The position numbers and the translations under genes were made by a program. Of a DNA stretch of 64,000 bases, positions 45,364 through 57,808 are shown piece after piece. Source of the DNA: Novosphingobium sp. PhB57 (GTDB lineage: Bacteria > Pseudomonadota > Alphaproteobacteria > Sphingomonadales > Sphingomonadaceae). The first letter of the stretch is position 1; every line of letters starts with the position of its first letter. The DNA is taken from positions 310,001 to 374,000 of the forward strand of contig NZ_SMBO01000001.1 of the NCBI RefSeq assembly GCF_004342985.1, given 5' to 3'. The notes beneath the pieces are model-generated. The model had not been told where the DNA came from and searched no databases. It saw nothing but the letters and a program-made list of their open reading frames with translations.

Positions 45364-46371
45364 ATGCGACTATTGAAGGTGCCGGTGCTTTGCGCATCGG
45401 CGGTCTGGTGGATGGCCCTGGCGGCGGCACCCGCTCATGCGCAAGGCGCCAAGGCGACGTCCCCGCCTGAATTCGCGCGGCGCATGGAGCACCTCAAGCC
45501 CGGCGAATGGGTCTGGGCGCCGGACGTTTCGCCAACCGGGCCGATCATGGTCTATGTGGACCTCTCAAGGCAGATCGGCATCGTCTACCGCAACGGCGTG
45601 CGGATCGCCGCGACCACGGTCTCCAGCGGCAAGGCGGGCCATGCCACGCCCACCGGCGTGTTCACGATCCTCCAGAAGGACGCGAAGCACCGGTCCAGCA
45701 CTTACAACAATGCACCGATGCCCTATCAGCAGCGCCTGACCTGGGACGGTGTGGCGCTCCATGCCGGGGGACTTCCGGGCTATCCCGAAAGCCATGGCTG
45801 CGTGCACATGCCCTATGGCTTCGCGAAGGAGCTTTTCGCCATCACCAAGCTGGGCGTGACGGTCGTGGTGGAAGGCGATGCCGAGAAGCACGTCCGCACC
45901 AGCGACAACAGCCTGCTCGTCCCCTTCGACGACAAGGGCCGGCCGGTCGATCGCACTCCGCTGTCCGGCGGGGAGCAATATCGCTGGCGCCCGCAACTAG
46001 CGCCCAGCGGGCCGCTGTCGATCATCGTCTCCAAACTGGACCAGCGGGTGGTCGTGCTGCGCAACGGCATCGAGATCGGCCGCAGCGTGGCCGAAGTGAA
46101 CGATGACGATCCCGGCTCCCACGTCATCACGATGATCCTGCGGGACGGCAAGCCGCGCTGGGTCTATGTCGGCCTGCCCGGCCACGGCGATGACGAAGGG
46201 CGCGAAGTGGACGAGGCGATCGTCAATCGCCTGCGCCTGCCGCGGCCCTTCTACGAGAAGGTCAAGGCGCAGCTCGCGCCCGGCACGACGATCCTGGTCA
46301 CCAATTCGCGCGTGGCCGAAGGACCGCCCGAGCACCTGACGGTGATCGACGCGGTCATGCCCAAACCCTGA
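45364..46371 (+). CDS. L,D-transpeptidase (YkuD domain), secreted
   Basis: A 335-residue exported enzyme (signal peptide to AHAQG). The YkuD domain spans about residues 60-175, with GHATPTGVFTI and the active-site segment HAGG...SHGCVHMP, nucleophile Cys146. The Arg usual after the Cys in SHGC-x-R is His148 here. A second half (about 195-335, IIVSKLDQRVVVLRNGIEIG) looks like a degenerate repeat of the first beta-strands without a catalytic Cys. Would make 3-3 crosslinks or anchor proteins to peptidoglycan. Confidence 0.9.
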   Translation: MRLLKVPVLCASAVWWMALAAAPAHAQGAKATSPPEFARRMEHLKPGEWVWAPDVSPTGPIMVYVDLSRQIGIVYRNGVRIAATTVSSGKAGHATPTGVFTILQKDAKHRSSTYNNAPMPYQQRLTWDGVALHAGGLPGYPESHGCVHMPYGFAKELFAITKLGVTVVVEGDAEKHVRTSDNSLLVPFDDKGRPVDRTPLSGGEQYRWRPQLAPSGPLSIIVSKLDQRVVVLRNGIEIGRSVAEVNDDDPGSHVITMILRDGKPRWVYVGLPGHGDDEGREVDEAIVNRLRLPRPFYEKVKAQLAPGTTILVTNSRVAEGPPEHLTVIDAVMPKP

Positions 46372-46520
46372 ACCTTACTGGTCTCGCTTCACGCCTCGGG
46401 ATGGGGTGTGCATGCACCGGGCTGACCGGAGCGGCGCGGTCTGCCGAACCCGGCTCTTCCGGTTGTGCGGACCGATTGCAGTGGTAATCTGAAAATTGTC
46501 CTGATGACAGGAGGACTTCC

Positions 46521-47567
46521 TTGAAAGTTGCGGTCTTCAGCACGCGTCCCTACGATCGCGAATTCCTTGACAAGGCCAATGACGAGGCCGGTGCCGGTCA
46601 CACGTTGTTCTATCTGGAGCCGCGCCTGAATTCGCACACCGCCCATCTGGCGCGGGGCCATGACTGTATCTGCGCTTTCGTGAACGATCAGCTTGGGCGC
46701 GAGGAACTGGAAATCCTGGTCGCCGGCGGAACGCGCATGATCGCGCTGCGCAGTGCCGGGTTCAACAATGTCGATCTCGACACCGCTCGCGAACTGGGCC
46801 TGCGCATAGGCCGCGTTCCCGCCTATTCACCCGACGCCATCGCCGAGCACGCCGCGGCGCTGATCCTTTCGCTCAACCGCAAGATCCACAAGGCCTATGC
46901 CCGCGTGCGCGAGGGCAACTTCGCCCTCGAAGGCCTGCTCGGTTTCGATCTCAGGGGCAAAGTGGCCGGCGTGATCGGCACCGGCAAGATCGGCATCAAC
47001 TTGGCCCGCATTCTCAAGGGCTTCGGCTGCGAGGTGCTGGCCAGCGATCCTTTCGAAACCCCGGAACTCACAGCCATCGGCGGCCGCTATGTTCCGCTGG
47101 ACGAACTGCTGGCCCGCTGCGACGTGATCAGCCTCCATTGCCCGCTGACGCCGGACACCCATCACCTGATCGGCCGGGAGGCGATCGGCCGGATGAAGCG
47201 CGGGGTCATGCTCATCAACACCAGCCGCGGCGCGGTGATGGATGCCCGCGCGGTGATCGCCGGGCTGAAGAGCGGGCAGGTCGGCTATGTCGGGCTGGAC
47301 GTCTACGAGGAAGAGGAGGACCTGTTCTTCGAGAACTTGTCCGACCGGGTGATCCGCGACGACGTGTTCGTGCGGCTGATGACGTTTCCCAACGTGCTCA
47401 TCACCGGCCATCAGGGCTTCTTCACGCGCGAGGCGATGACCGCCATCGCCGGCACCACGATCGACAATATCAGCACGTTCGAGCGCAGCGGCGCGCCGCG
47501 CCATCCCGTGCCGCCCGAGCCGGACCTCGTGCCGCAGGAGCCGCTGGCCGCCGGGCAGGGGGACTAG
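46521..47567 (+). CDS. ldhA: 2-hydroxyacid dehydrogenase, D-lactate dehydrogenase type
   Basis: A 348-residue NAD-dependent enzyme interconverting pyruvate and D-lactate. Starts with TTG at 46521 six bases after AGGAGG. VAVFSTRPYDREFL and LRSAGFNNVDLD (substrate Arg), GVIGTGKIG (NAD loop), LINTSRGAVMDA, DVYEEE and LITGHQGFFT (catalytic His with Glu) are all there. The lactate permease gene starts eight bases on, supporting a lactate role. Confidence 0.9.
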   Translation: MKVAVFSTRPYDREFLDKANDEAGAGHTLFYLEPRLNSHTAHLARGHDCICAFVNDQLGREELEILVAGGTRMIALRSAGFNNVDLDTARELGLRIGRVPAYSPDAIAEHAAALILSLNRKIHKAYARVREGNFALEGLLGFDLRGKVAGVIGTGKIGINLARILKGFGCEVLASDPFETPELTAIGGRYVPLDELLARCDVISLHCPLTPDTHHLIGREAIGRMKRGVMLINTSRGAVMDARAVIAGLKSGQVGYVGLDVYEEEEDLFFENLSDRVIRDDVFVRLMTFPNVLITGHQGFFTREAMTAIAGTTIDNISTFERSGAPRHPVPPEPDLVPQEPLAAGQGD

Positions 47568-47575
47568 CCCCGCCG

Positions 47576-49078
47576 ATGGCCGCGCTGGCGCTCGTTCCGA
47601 TCCTGGCGCTCGTGTTCCTGATGACGGGGCTGCGCTGGTCGGCGGCGGCAGCCGGTACGGCCTCGGCCGTGATCGCGGCGATCGTCTCGGTCGCGGCCTT
47701 CCAGTTCGGAGACACGCCCGCCGATCTGGCCGGGCCCGTGCTGGAGGCCGGCTTCACGGCAGCGACGATCCTGTGGATCGTGTTTCCCGCGCTCTCCATC
47801 CACGAATACCAGATGCGGACCGGCGCCACCGGGGTGATCGGGGAGTGGTTGTCGTCGATCTCGTCCGATCCGGCGGCCACGGCGCTGCTGGTGGGCTATT
47901 TCTTCGCGATGTTCCTGGAAGGCGCCTCGGGCTTCGGCACGCCGGTGGCCATCGTCGCGCCGATGCTGGTCGCGCTGGGCGTGGCGCCGGAGCGGGCGCT
48001 GCTGGTCGCCCTGATCGGCCATGTCGTGGGCGTTTCCTTCGGGGCGGTGGGCGCGCCGATGGTGCCGCTGGTGGAGGCCGGGCCGGTCGACGAGCGGCGG
48101 CTATCGCTGGCCATCCTGCTGCTCCATGCCTGCATCGGCTGGAGCCTGGCGCTCATCGTCGTGAGGCTCGGCAGTGTGACGCTGCGGCACGGCGGCGCCG
48201 CTTCGTGGCAGGTGGCGGCAATGGCGGCGGCCTGCTTCTTCCCGGCGGCCGCCTTGATTGCGGGGCTGGCCGGGCCCGAACTGCCGACGCTGGGCGGTGC
48301 GCTGCTGGGCGGGGCCCTGTTCATCGTCTGGCTGCGCCGCGGAGCGCCGCCGACAGCGCGGGCGCAAGGGCCGGAGACGAAAGCCTTGCTGCGCGCCGGA
48401 TTGCCCTATCTTCTGCTGGTCGCACTCATTCTTGCCAGCCGCCTGATCGATCCGCTGCGCACGGCCCTGCGGTCCTATCATGTCGAGTGGACCTACCGGC
48501 AGGGCTTCGGCGACCAGATGCTGCCGTTCTACCACCCCGGCACGATGCTCTTGCTGGCCTTCCTGCTGACGGCGCTGATCAACGGCTTTCGCCCGCGCCT
48601 CGTCGCCGGGTCGATGCTCGCCGCGCTCCGCCGCCTGCCGCAAGTGGCGATTGCGCTCGTCTCCGTGCTGACCCTGGCGCGCTTCATGGTTCACGGCGGG
48701 CTGATCGATGCGCTGGCCGTTGGGGCGACCGGCCTGTTCGGTCAGGCCTGGCCGCTCGCCGTGCCCCTGGTGGGGGCGCTGGGGTCGTTCGTGACGGGAT
48801 CGGGAACGGCCTCCAACATCATCTTCGCGAACTTCCAGGTGGCCGCGGCCGATGCCGTGACCCTGCCGCACTGGCTCGCGCTGGCGGGGCAGAGCCTCGG
48901 TTCGGCTATCGGCAACATCATGGCGCCGCACAACATCGTGGCGGGCACGGCGACGGTCGGATTGGTCGGGCACGAGGGGAGGGCACTCGCCCGCACGGCG
49001 CCGATCTGCCTTGCCTATGCGCTGGCGGGCGGGGTGATCGTGCTGATCGTGCGTTGGGCCTTGGGCCTGCTCACCTAG
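47576..49078 (+). CDS. lctP: L-lactate permease family transporter
   Basis: A 500-residue inner-membrane protein with about 12-13 hydrophobic helices. FLEGASGFGTPVAI, SFGAVGAPMVPLVEAG, GSFVTGSGTASNIIFANFQ and GSAIGNIMAPHNIVAGTATV are the conserved loops of LctP/GlcA transporters (lactate and glycolate, proton-coupled). Directly follows the D-lactate dehydrogenase gene, so uptake or export of lactate is inferred. Confidence 0.93.
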   Translation: MAALALVPILALVFLMTGLRWSAAAAGTASAVIAAIVSVAAFQFGDTPADLAGPVLEAGFTAATILWIVFPALSIHEYQMRTGATGVIGEWLSSISSDPAATALLVGYFFAMFLEGASGFGTPVAIVAPMLVALGVAPERALLVALIGHVVGVSFGAVGAPMVPLVEAGPVDERRLSLAILLLHACIGWSLALIVVRLGSVTLRHGGAASWQVAAMAAACFFPAAALIAGLAGPELPTLGGALLGGALFIVWLRRGAPPTARAQGPETKALLRAGLPYLLLVALILASRLIDPLRTALRSYHVEWTYRQGFGDQMLPFYHPGTMLLLAFLLTALINGFRPRLVAGSMLAALRRLPQVAIALVSVLTLARFMVHGGLIDALAVGATGLFGQAWPLAVPLVGALGSFVTGSGTASNIIFANFQVAAADAVTLPHWLALAGQSLGSAIGNIMAPHNIVAGTATVGLVGHEGRALARTAPICLAYALAGGVIVLIVRWALGLLT

Positions 49079-52031
<2,953 letters not shown>

Positions 52032-52037
52032 GATAGC

Positions 52038-52063
52038 GGAGCCCTCGCGAAGGCGGGGGCTCC
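52038..52063 (+). terminator. hairpin after katG
   Basis: GGAGCCC (52038-52044) and GGGCTCC (52057-52063) enclose a GC-rich loop. There is no T-run; weak terminator at best. Confidence 0.4.
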
Positions 52064-52122
52064 CCTGCCTTCTGCGAGCGAATTTGCCTCCTCGGGCGGA
52101 TTTGGCGAACAGGCGGGAAGCC

Positions 52123-52142
52123 ATATAAAGATATCTTTATAT
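52123..52142. promoter_or_regulatory. perfect 20-bp palindrome upstream of ahcY (SahR-like operator)
   Basis: ATATAAAGATATCTTTATAT is exactly self-complementary and stands out as an all-A/T-rich island in GC-rich DNA, 100 bases before the ahcY start. Methionine-cycle genes of proteobacteria are known to be controlled by the ArsR-family, S-adenosylhomocysteine-sensing repressor SahR, which binds AT-rich palindromes; assignment to SahR is an inference. Confidence 0.6.
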
Positions 52143-52218
52143 TTGCGTCGCGAAAGCTGACGGGGTAGGGACCATGCATTCGAGACGCCGGGCTTTGCCG
52201 TTCGGCGTCTCCACGCAA
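52143..52218 (+). other. structured ahcY leader
   Basis: Directly after the palindrome, TTGCGT (52143-52148) can pair with ACGCAA (52213-52218), enclosing a perfect 9-bp hairpin GAGACGCCG/CGGCGTCTC (52182-52190 with 52203-52211). It ends 13 bases before the AGGAG ribosome-binding site. It does not match a riboswitch class I can recall; function unproven. Confidence 0.35.
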
Positions 52219-52242
52219 CGTCCAACGTACCAGGAGCTTCCC

Positions 52243-53661
<1,419 letters not shown>

Positions 53662-53670
53662 TGCTTTCGG

Positions 53671-53805
53671 TAGGGAATGCCCATTCGGGCATTCCCTATG
53701 CGGCACCGGCCCACGCCCCCACCCGACCTCCCATCAGGATACGCTAGTGGGAGGTCGGGTGGGGGCGTGGGCCGGTGCCGCAAGCCTTCGACGGATGTCG
53801 AAGGC
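53671..53805. repeat. cluster of three perfect hairpins between ahcY and divL
   Basis: Hairpin 1 (53671-53698): TAGGGAATGCCC/GGGCATTCCCTA around ATTC, probably the ahcY terminator though without a T-run. Hairpin 2 (53700-53781): two perfect 34-base arms, the left starting GCGGCACCGGCCCACGCC, around a 14-base spacer. Hairpin 3 (53784-53805): GCCTTCGAC/GTCGAAGGC around GGAT. Hairpin 2 is far longer than a normal terminator and may be a dispersed palindromic element. Confidence 0.85.
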
Positions 53806-53868
53806 GTACTAAACACAGACGTTCTCCCCATTGTCTTTGCGAGCCGGGACAAGCATAGCCGTTGGTGA

Positions 53869-56223
53869 ATGGACCAGGATCGCCTCGTACCCCTCCTGAT
53901 CGGTCTCCTGCTCGCTGCCTGGATGCTGGCGGCGGCCTGGGCCGTGCTTACGGCGCGCAGCCGACAGAAGCGGGCTGAAAACCAGCTTCGCTCCGCGCGG
54001 CGCCTTGGCCGCATGGTCGAGGAATCGCCCGCATCTCCGCTGCTTGTCCGCTCCGACGGGCGAATCGAAGCCAGTCCGCGCCTGGCGCAGTGGCTGGGGC
54101 TGGACGAAGTGCCGCAGTTCCTGTCCGAACTCGACACGGGCGAGCGGGGCTTGCCGGCAGAGAAGCTGGAAGAGCTGACCGAGGCCGTACGCCGCACCCA
54201 GAAGACCGCGACGCCCTTTCGCATGGTGCTGACTCCGCGCGGTTCCACCCGGTCGCTGGCGCTGCGGGGGCATCTGGCCGACCCGCAAGTCTCGCCCGGC
54301 GGCGCCGCGCTGGTCTGGGTCTTCGACTTTTCCGACAGCGAGACCGAACTCACCCGCCTGCGCGACGAAGCTTCGCGGGCGAGGGGGGATTTCACCGCGC
54401 TGGTCTCGCTGATCGAGGCGGCGCCGATGCCGATGTGGTTCCGCCGTCCGGACGGCGAACTGCAACTGGTCAATTCGGCTTATGTCGCCGCGGTCGGCGG
54501 CGACAGCGCGCAAGGCGTCGTGGCCAGCGGGACCGAACTGGTCGAGAACGTCGATGGCCTCACCCCGGCGCAAGTCGCGCGCGTCGCGGCCGACAAGGGC
54601 TCGCCGATCCAGCGCATCGTCTCGACCACGATCAACGGCCAGCGCCGCGCGATGCGCGTCAGCGACCTGCCCCTGGGCGAGGACGGGGTCGCGGGATACG
54701 CGGTCGATATCGAGGACCTTGAGGAAATGTCGCGCTCGTTCCGCGCTTTCCGCGAGGCGCAGCGCGGGTTGCTCGATCAGCTTTCGGCAGGCGTGGCCCA
54801 GTTCGACGCCAAGAAACGCCTGACGTTCGCCAACCAGCCGTTCCAGCGCCTGTTCAAGCTCTCGGCGCAGGCCATGCAGGATCTTCCTGCCTTCGAGCGC
54901 CTGCTCGATGCCGCGCGCGATGCCGGGCGCGTGCCCGAAGCGCGCGATTTCCCCGCCTGGCGCCGTGAGAAGGCGGCCTGGTTCGCTTCGGGTGAAGCGA
55001 GCGAGGAAGCCTGGACCCTGGCGGACGGCACGCACTTGCGCATCGTCGCCCAGCCGGTGCCCGATGGCGGGCTGATGCTGATCGCCGAGGACCGCACCGA
55101 GCAGCTGCGCCTGTCGGCCGTGCGCGATACCCTGCTGCGCACCCGCACGGCCACGTTCGACAGTCTGTTCGAATCGATTGCGGTCTTCGCGCCGGACGGG
55201 CGCATGCAGATCTGGAACCGCCGCTTCGCCGCCGACTGGGGGCTCGACAGCGACTTTCTCGACACCCATCCGCATATGCAGGACCTGCTCAAGAAGATCG
55301 CGCCGCGCCTCAAGCGGCCGGCCGAAGCGGAGACGGTGGGCAGCGTCATGCGCACCGCCACGCTGGACCGGGCGCAGAAGGGCGGCCGCATCGCGCTGGC
55401 CGACGGGCGCATGCTGGAGTTCGCGGGCGTGCCGCTGCCCGATGGCAACGGGCTGCTGGCCGTGCTCGACATTACCGATTCGCAGAAGGCCGAGGCCGCG
55501 CTGCGCGAGAGCAATGCGGCGCTGATCGAGGCGGATACGATCAAGACCCGGTTCCTTGCCAAGATGAGCTACGAACTGCGCACGCCGCTCACCTCGATCG
55601 GCGGTTTCGCCGAACTGCTGGAGGCGGGCGTCGGCGGCGAGCTTTCGGACAGCGGGCGCGAATATATCGAGGCGATCCTCACTTCCGTGGAAGCGCTGGG
55701 CGATCATATCGACAGCCTGCTGGATCTTTCGCAGGGCGAAGCGGGGCTGCTGCCGCTGAAGAAGGAAGAGATCGACCCGATGCCCTTCATCCGCTCCGTG
55801 GTGGAGGAGCGCGCGTCGCGGCTCCAGAAGGCGGGGCTGGTGCTGGATCTTCAGGCGAGCGGCCTGCTGCGGCCGATTTCCGGCGATCGCAAGCGGCTTG
55901 CGCGGGCCGTCGGCCATCTCGTCGACAATGCCATTGCCGCTTCCCGGCAGGGCCAGCGCATCCTGGTGCAGCTCGGCCGCCGCAAGTCGGGTGACGGGGA
56001 ATGGCTCCAGATCCTGGTCCAGGACCAGGGGGCGGGGATGGACAGCCGCAGCGTGGCCCTGGCGCTTGACGGCATGAAGGCCAGCGCCGACGGCAAGTCG
56101 GTGGAGCGCAGCCAGGGCCTTGGCCTGCCGCTCGCGCGCCAACTGGTCGAGGCGCATGGCGGCGCGCTGCGCCTCGCTTCGGAGCCCGGCCAAGGTACCA
56201 GCGCGCTGGTGGAGCTTCCGTGA
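53869..56223 (+). CDS. divL: DivL-like PAS-domain pseudo-histidine kinase
   Basis: A 784-residue membrane-anchored sensor. One N-terminal helix (about residues 8-28), then several PAS-like modules (about 45-160, 180-290, 310-420, 430-545), a dimerisation helix and a HATPase domain (DNAIAASRQGQRILVQLG, DQGAGMD, GLGLPLARQLVEAHGG). The phosphoacceptor His of the H-box is Tyr568 (KMSYELRTPLTS). Tyr at this place is the mark of Caulobacter DivL, which controls the CckA-CtrA cell-cycle pathway; length and layout also fit. tsaE overlaps its stop codon. Confidence 0.88.
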   Translation: MDQDRLVPLLIGLLLAAWMLAAAWAVLTARSRQKRAENQLRSARRLGRMVEESPASPLLVRSDGRIEASPRLAQWLGLDEVPQFLSELDTGERGLPAEKLEELTEAVRRTQKTATPFRMVLTPRGSTRSLALRGHLADPQVSPGGAALVWVFDFSDSETELTRLRDEASRARGDFTALVSLIEAAPMPMWFRRPDGELQLVNSAYVAAVGGDSAQGVVASGTELVENVDGLTPAQVARVAADKGSPIQRIVSTTINGQRRAMRVSDLPLGEDGVAGYAVDIEDLEEMSRSFRAFREAQRGLLDQLSAGVAQFDAKKRLTFANQPFQRLFKLSAQAMQDLPAFERLLDAARDAGRVPEARDFPAWRREKAAWFASGEASEEAWTLADGTHLRIVAQPVPDGGLMLIAEDRTEQLRLSAVRDTLLRTRTATFDSLFESIAVFAPDGRMQIWNRRFAADWGLDSDFLDTHPHMQDLLKKIAPRLKRPAEAETVGSVMRTATLDRAQKGGRIALADGRMLEFAGVPLPDGNGLLAVLDITDSQKAEAALRESNAALIEADTIKTRFLAKMSYELRTPLTSIGGFAELLEAGVGGELSDSGREYIEAILTSVEALGDHIDSLLDLSQGEAGLLPLKKEEIDPMPFIRSVVEERASRLQKAGLVLDLQASGLLRPISGDRKRLARAVGHLVDNAIAASRQGQRILVQLGRRKSGDGEWLQILVQDQGAGMDSRSVALALDGMKASADGKSVERSQGLGLPLARQLVEAHGGALRLASEPGQGTSALVELP

Positions 56224-56711
56224 AGATTGCATTGCCCGACCTTGCCGCGATGGAACGCTTCGGCCGCGCCATTGCCGACCGGCTGCGCCCCGATGACGTC
56301 GTCGCCCTCACCGGCGGTCTCGGCGCGGGCAAGACAACGCTCGCCCGCGCCATCATCGCCGCCCTTGGGCACGAAGGCGAAGTGCCGTCGCCGAGCTTTG
56401 CCATCATCGAGGTCTACGATCCGCCGCAGGGCGACGTGTCTCCTGCAGGCCAGCCCGATTCCGGCCGTCCGGGCGTGCGCCTGCCGCTGGTCCATGCCGA
56501 TTTCTACCGGCTCCAGGATCCGTCCGAGGCCGATGAGATCGGGTTGGACGACTATCGGCAGGGCGCCGTGCTGCTCGCCGAGTGGCCCGATCATGCGGGC
56601 GGCTTCGCCCATGAGCCGGCCTGTCTCTCGATCACGCTGGAAGTTGCGGGCGACGGGCGGACCGCCATTGTCGAGCCGGGGCCCGATTGGCGGGATCGCC
56701 TTGGGTTCTGA
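56220..56711 (+). CDS. tsaE: tRNA t6A biosynthesis ATPase TsaE
   Basis: A 163-residue P-loop protein that works with TsaB and TsaD to make N6-threonylcarbamoyladenosine at tRNA position 37. Walker A GGLGAGKTTLAR, VPSPSFAIIEVY and HADFYRL motifs are present. An insertion (around residues 68-84, PPQGDVSPAGQPDSGRPG) lengthens it slightly. GTG start overlaps the divL stop (GTGA), so the two are translationally coupled. Confidence 0.95.
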   Translation: MKIALPDLAAMERFGRAIADRLRPDDVVALTGGLGAGKTTLARAIIAALGHEGEVPSPSFAIIEVYDPPQGDVSPAGQPDSGRPGVRLPLVHADFYRLQDPSEADEIGLDDYRQGAVLLAEWPDHAGGFAHEPACLSITLEVAGDGRTAIVEPGPDWRDRLGF

Positions 56712-56728
56712 TTTTATCGGAACAGCGA

Positions 56729-56797
56729 TCACCGTTGTTTGTTTGTCGCATTTTCCGAGTCGTCAGGTGTTTCCACCCGACTTGAAAATGCTCTAGG
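56729..56797. repeat. dispersed palindromic intergenic element
   Basis: GCATTTTC (56748-56755) and GAAAATGC (56784-56791) with inner AGTCG/CGACT arms form an imperfect hairpin. On the minus strand it continues into AAAATGCGACAAACAAACAA, a recurring form of intergenic repeat in alphaproteobacteria. It splits tsaE from amgK, the only sizeable gap in this gene chain. Confidence 0.7.
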
Positions 56798-56809
56798 GCG
56801 AATCCCGAA

Positions 56810-57808
56810 ATGAGCACGAACCCAGCGAACCTTCCCGAGGACCTCGAACCCTTCCTGGCCGACGCCGGATGGGCAGGCGCCGCCGTCGAACCGCTTGCCG
56901 GGGACGCTTCGTTCCGGCGTTATTTCCGCGTTACCCGCGCGGATGGCGAAACGGCGATGCTGATGGATGCGCCGCCGCCCAACGAGGATCCCACGCCGTT
57001 CCTGCGCGCCGCGCGCTGGCTCGATGCCAATGGGCTGCGCGCGCCGCGCATCCTGGCGGACTGGGCGGAACGCGGGCTCGTGCTGATCGAGGACTTCGGC
57101 CACGCACGGATGCGCGACTATCTCGACCAGTGGCAGGACGACGAAGTGGCCGTCTACCGGGGCGCCGTGGACGTGCTGGCGCAGCTCCGCCAGCTGCCGC
57201 CGGGGCCTTTCCTCGACTATTCGATGAGCGAGTATCAGCGCGAGGTGCGCCTGTTCATCGACTGGTACTGCACGGCGCAGAACCTCTACGTCGATTCCGC
57301 GGGCTTCACCGCCGCCTGGGAAGCGGTGATGGGTGAACTGCTGCCTCGCCAGCGCCCGGGCGTGACCGTGCTGCGCGATTACCACGCCGAAAACATCATG
57401 CTGCTCGGCGCGCTGGAAAAGCAGGGCCTGCTTGATTTCCAGGACGCGCTGATCGGCCATCCCGCCTACGATCTGGTCTCGCTGCTGCAGGACGCGCGCC
57501 GCGATGTCTCGCCCGAACTGGAGGCCGAGATGTTCGACCATTACATCCAGGCCACCGATGCCGATCCCGAGACGTTCCTGGCGGACTATGCCCGCCTCGG
57601 TGCGCAGCGGAACACCAAGATCATCGGCATTTTCGTGCGTCTCTGGCGGCGTGACGGCAAGTCGCGTTATCTGGAACTGATCCCCCGCGTCTGGGCGATG
57701 CTCGAACGCGACCTGGCGCATCCGGCACTGGAGCCGGTCGCGCGCTGGTTCGATGCCAATATCCCCGCCCATTTGCGCGACGCCAATGGCGGGAGCTACG
57801 CGGTATGA
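56810..57808 (+). CDS. amgK: AmgK-type N-acetylmuramate/N-acetylglucosamine 1-kinase
   Basis: A 332-residue kinase of the aminoglycoside-phosphotransferase fold. GDASFRRYFRV (nucleotide loop), LRDYHAENIM (catalytic Asp and metal Asn) and LDFQDALIGHPAYDL (metal Asp) are conserved. AmgK phosphorylates MurNAc at C1 in the peptidoglycan-recycling route that bypasses de novo MurA; the adjacent murU supports this over aminoglycoside resistance. Confidence 0.93.
   Translation: MSTNPANLPEDLEPFLADAGWAGAAVEPLAGDASFRRYFRVTRADGETAMLMDAPPPNEDPTPFLRAARWLDANGLRAPRILADWAERGLVLIEDFGHARMRDYLDQWQDDEVAVYRGAVDVLAQLRQLPPGPFLDYSMSEYQREVRLFIDWYCTAQNLYVDSAGFTAAWEAVMGELLPRQRPGVTVLRDYHAENIMLLGALEKQGLLDFQDALIGHPAYDLVSLLQDARRDVSPELEAEMFDHYIQATDADPETFLADYARLGAQRNTKIIGIFVRLWRRDGKSRYLELIPRVWAMLERDLAHPALEPVARWFDANIPAHLRDANGGSYAV

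Noticed and set aside
52143..52242. Known SAH or SAM riboswitch in the ahcY leader
   Set aside because: I could not match any known conserved core; only generic helices are visible.
56810..57808. Aminoglycoside resistance kinase
   Set aside because: The fold is shared, but the coupled murU shows it is the MurNAc kinase AmgK.
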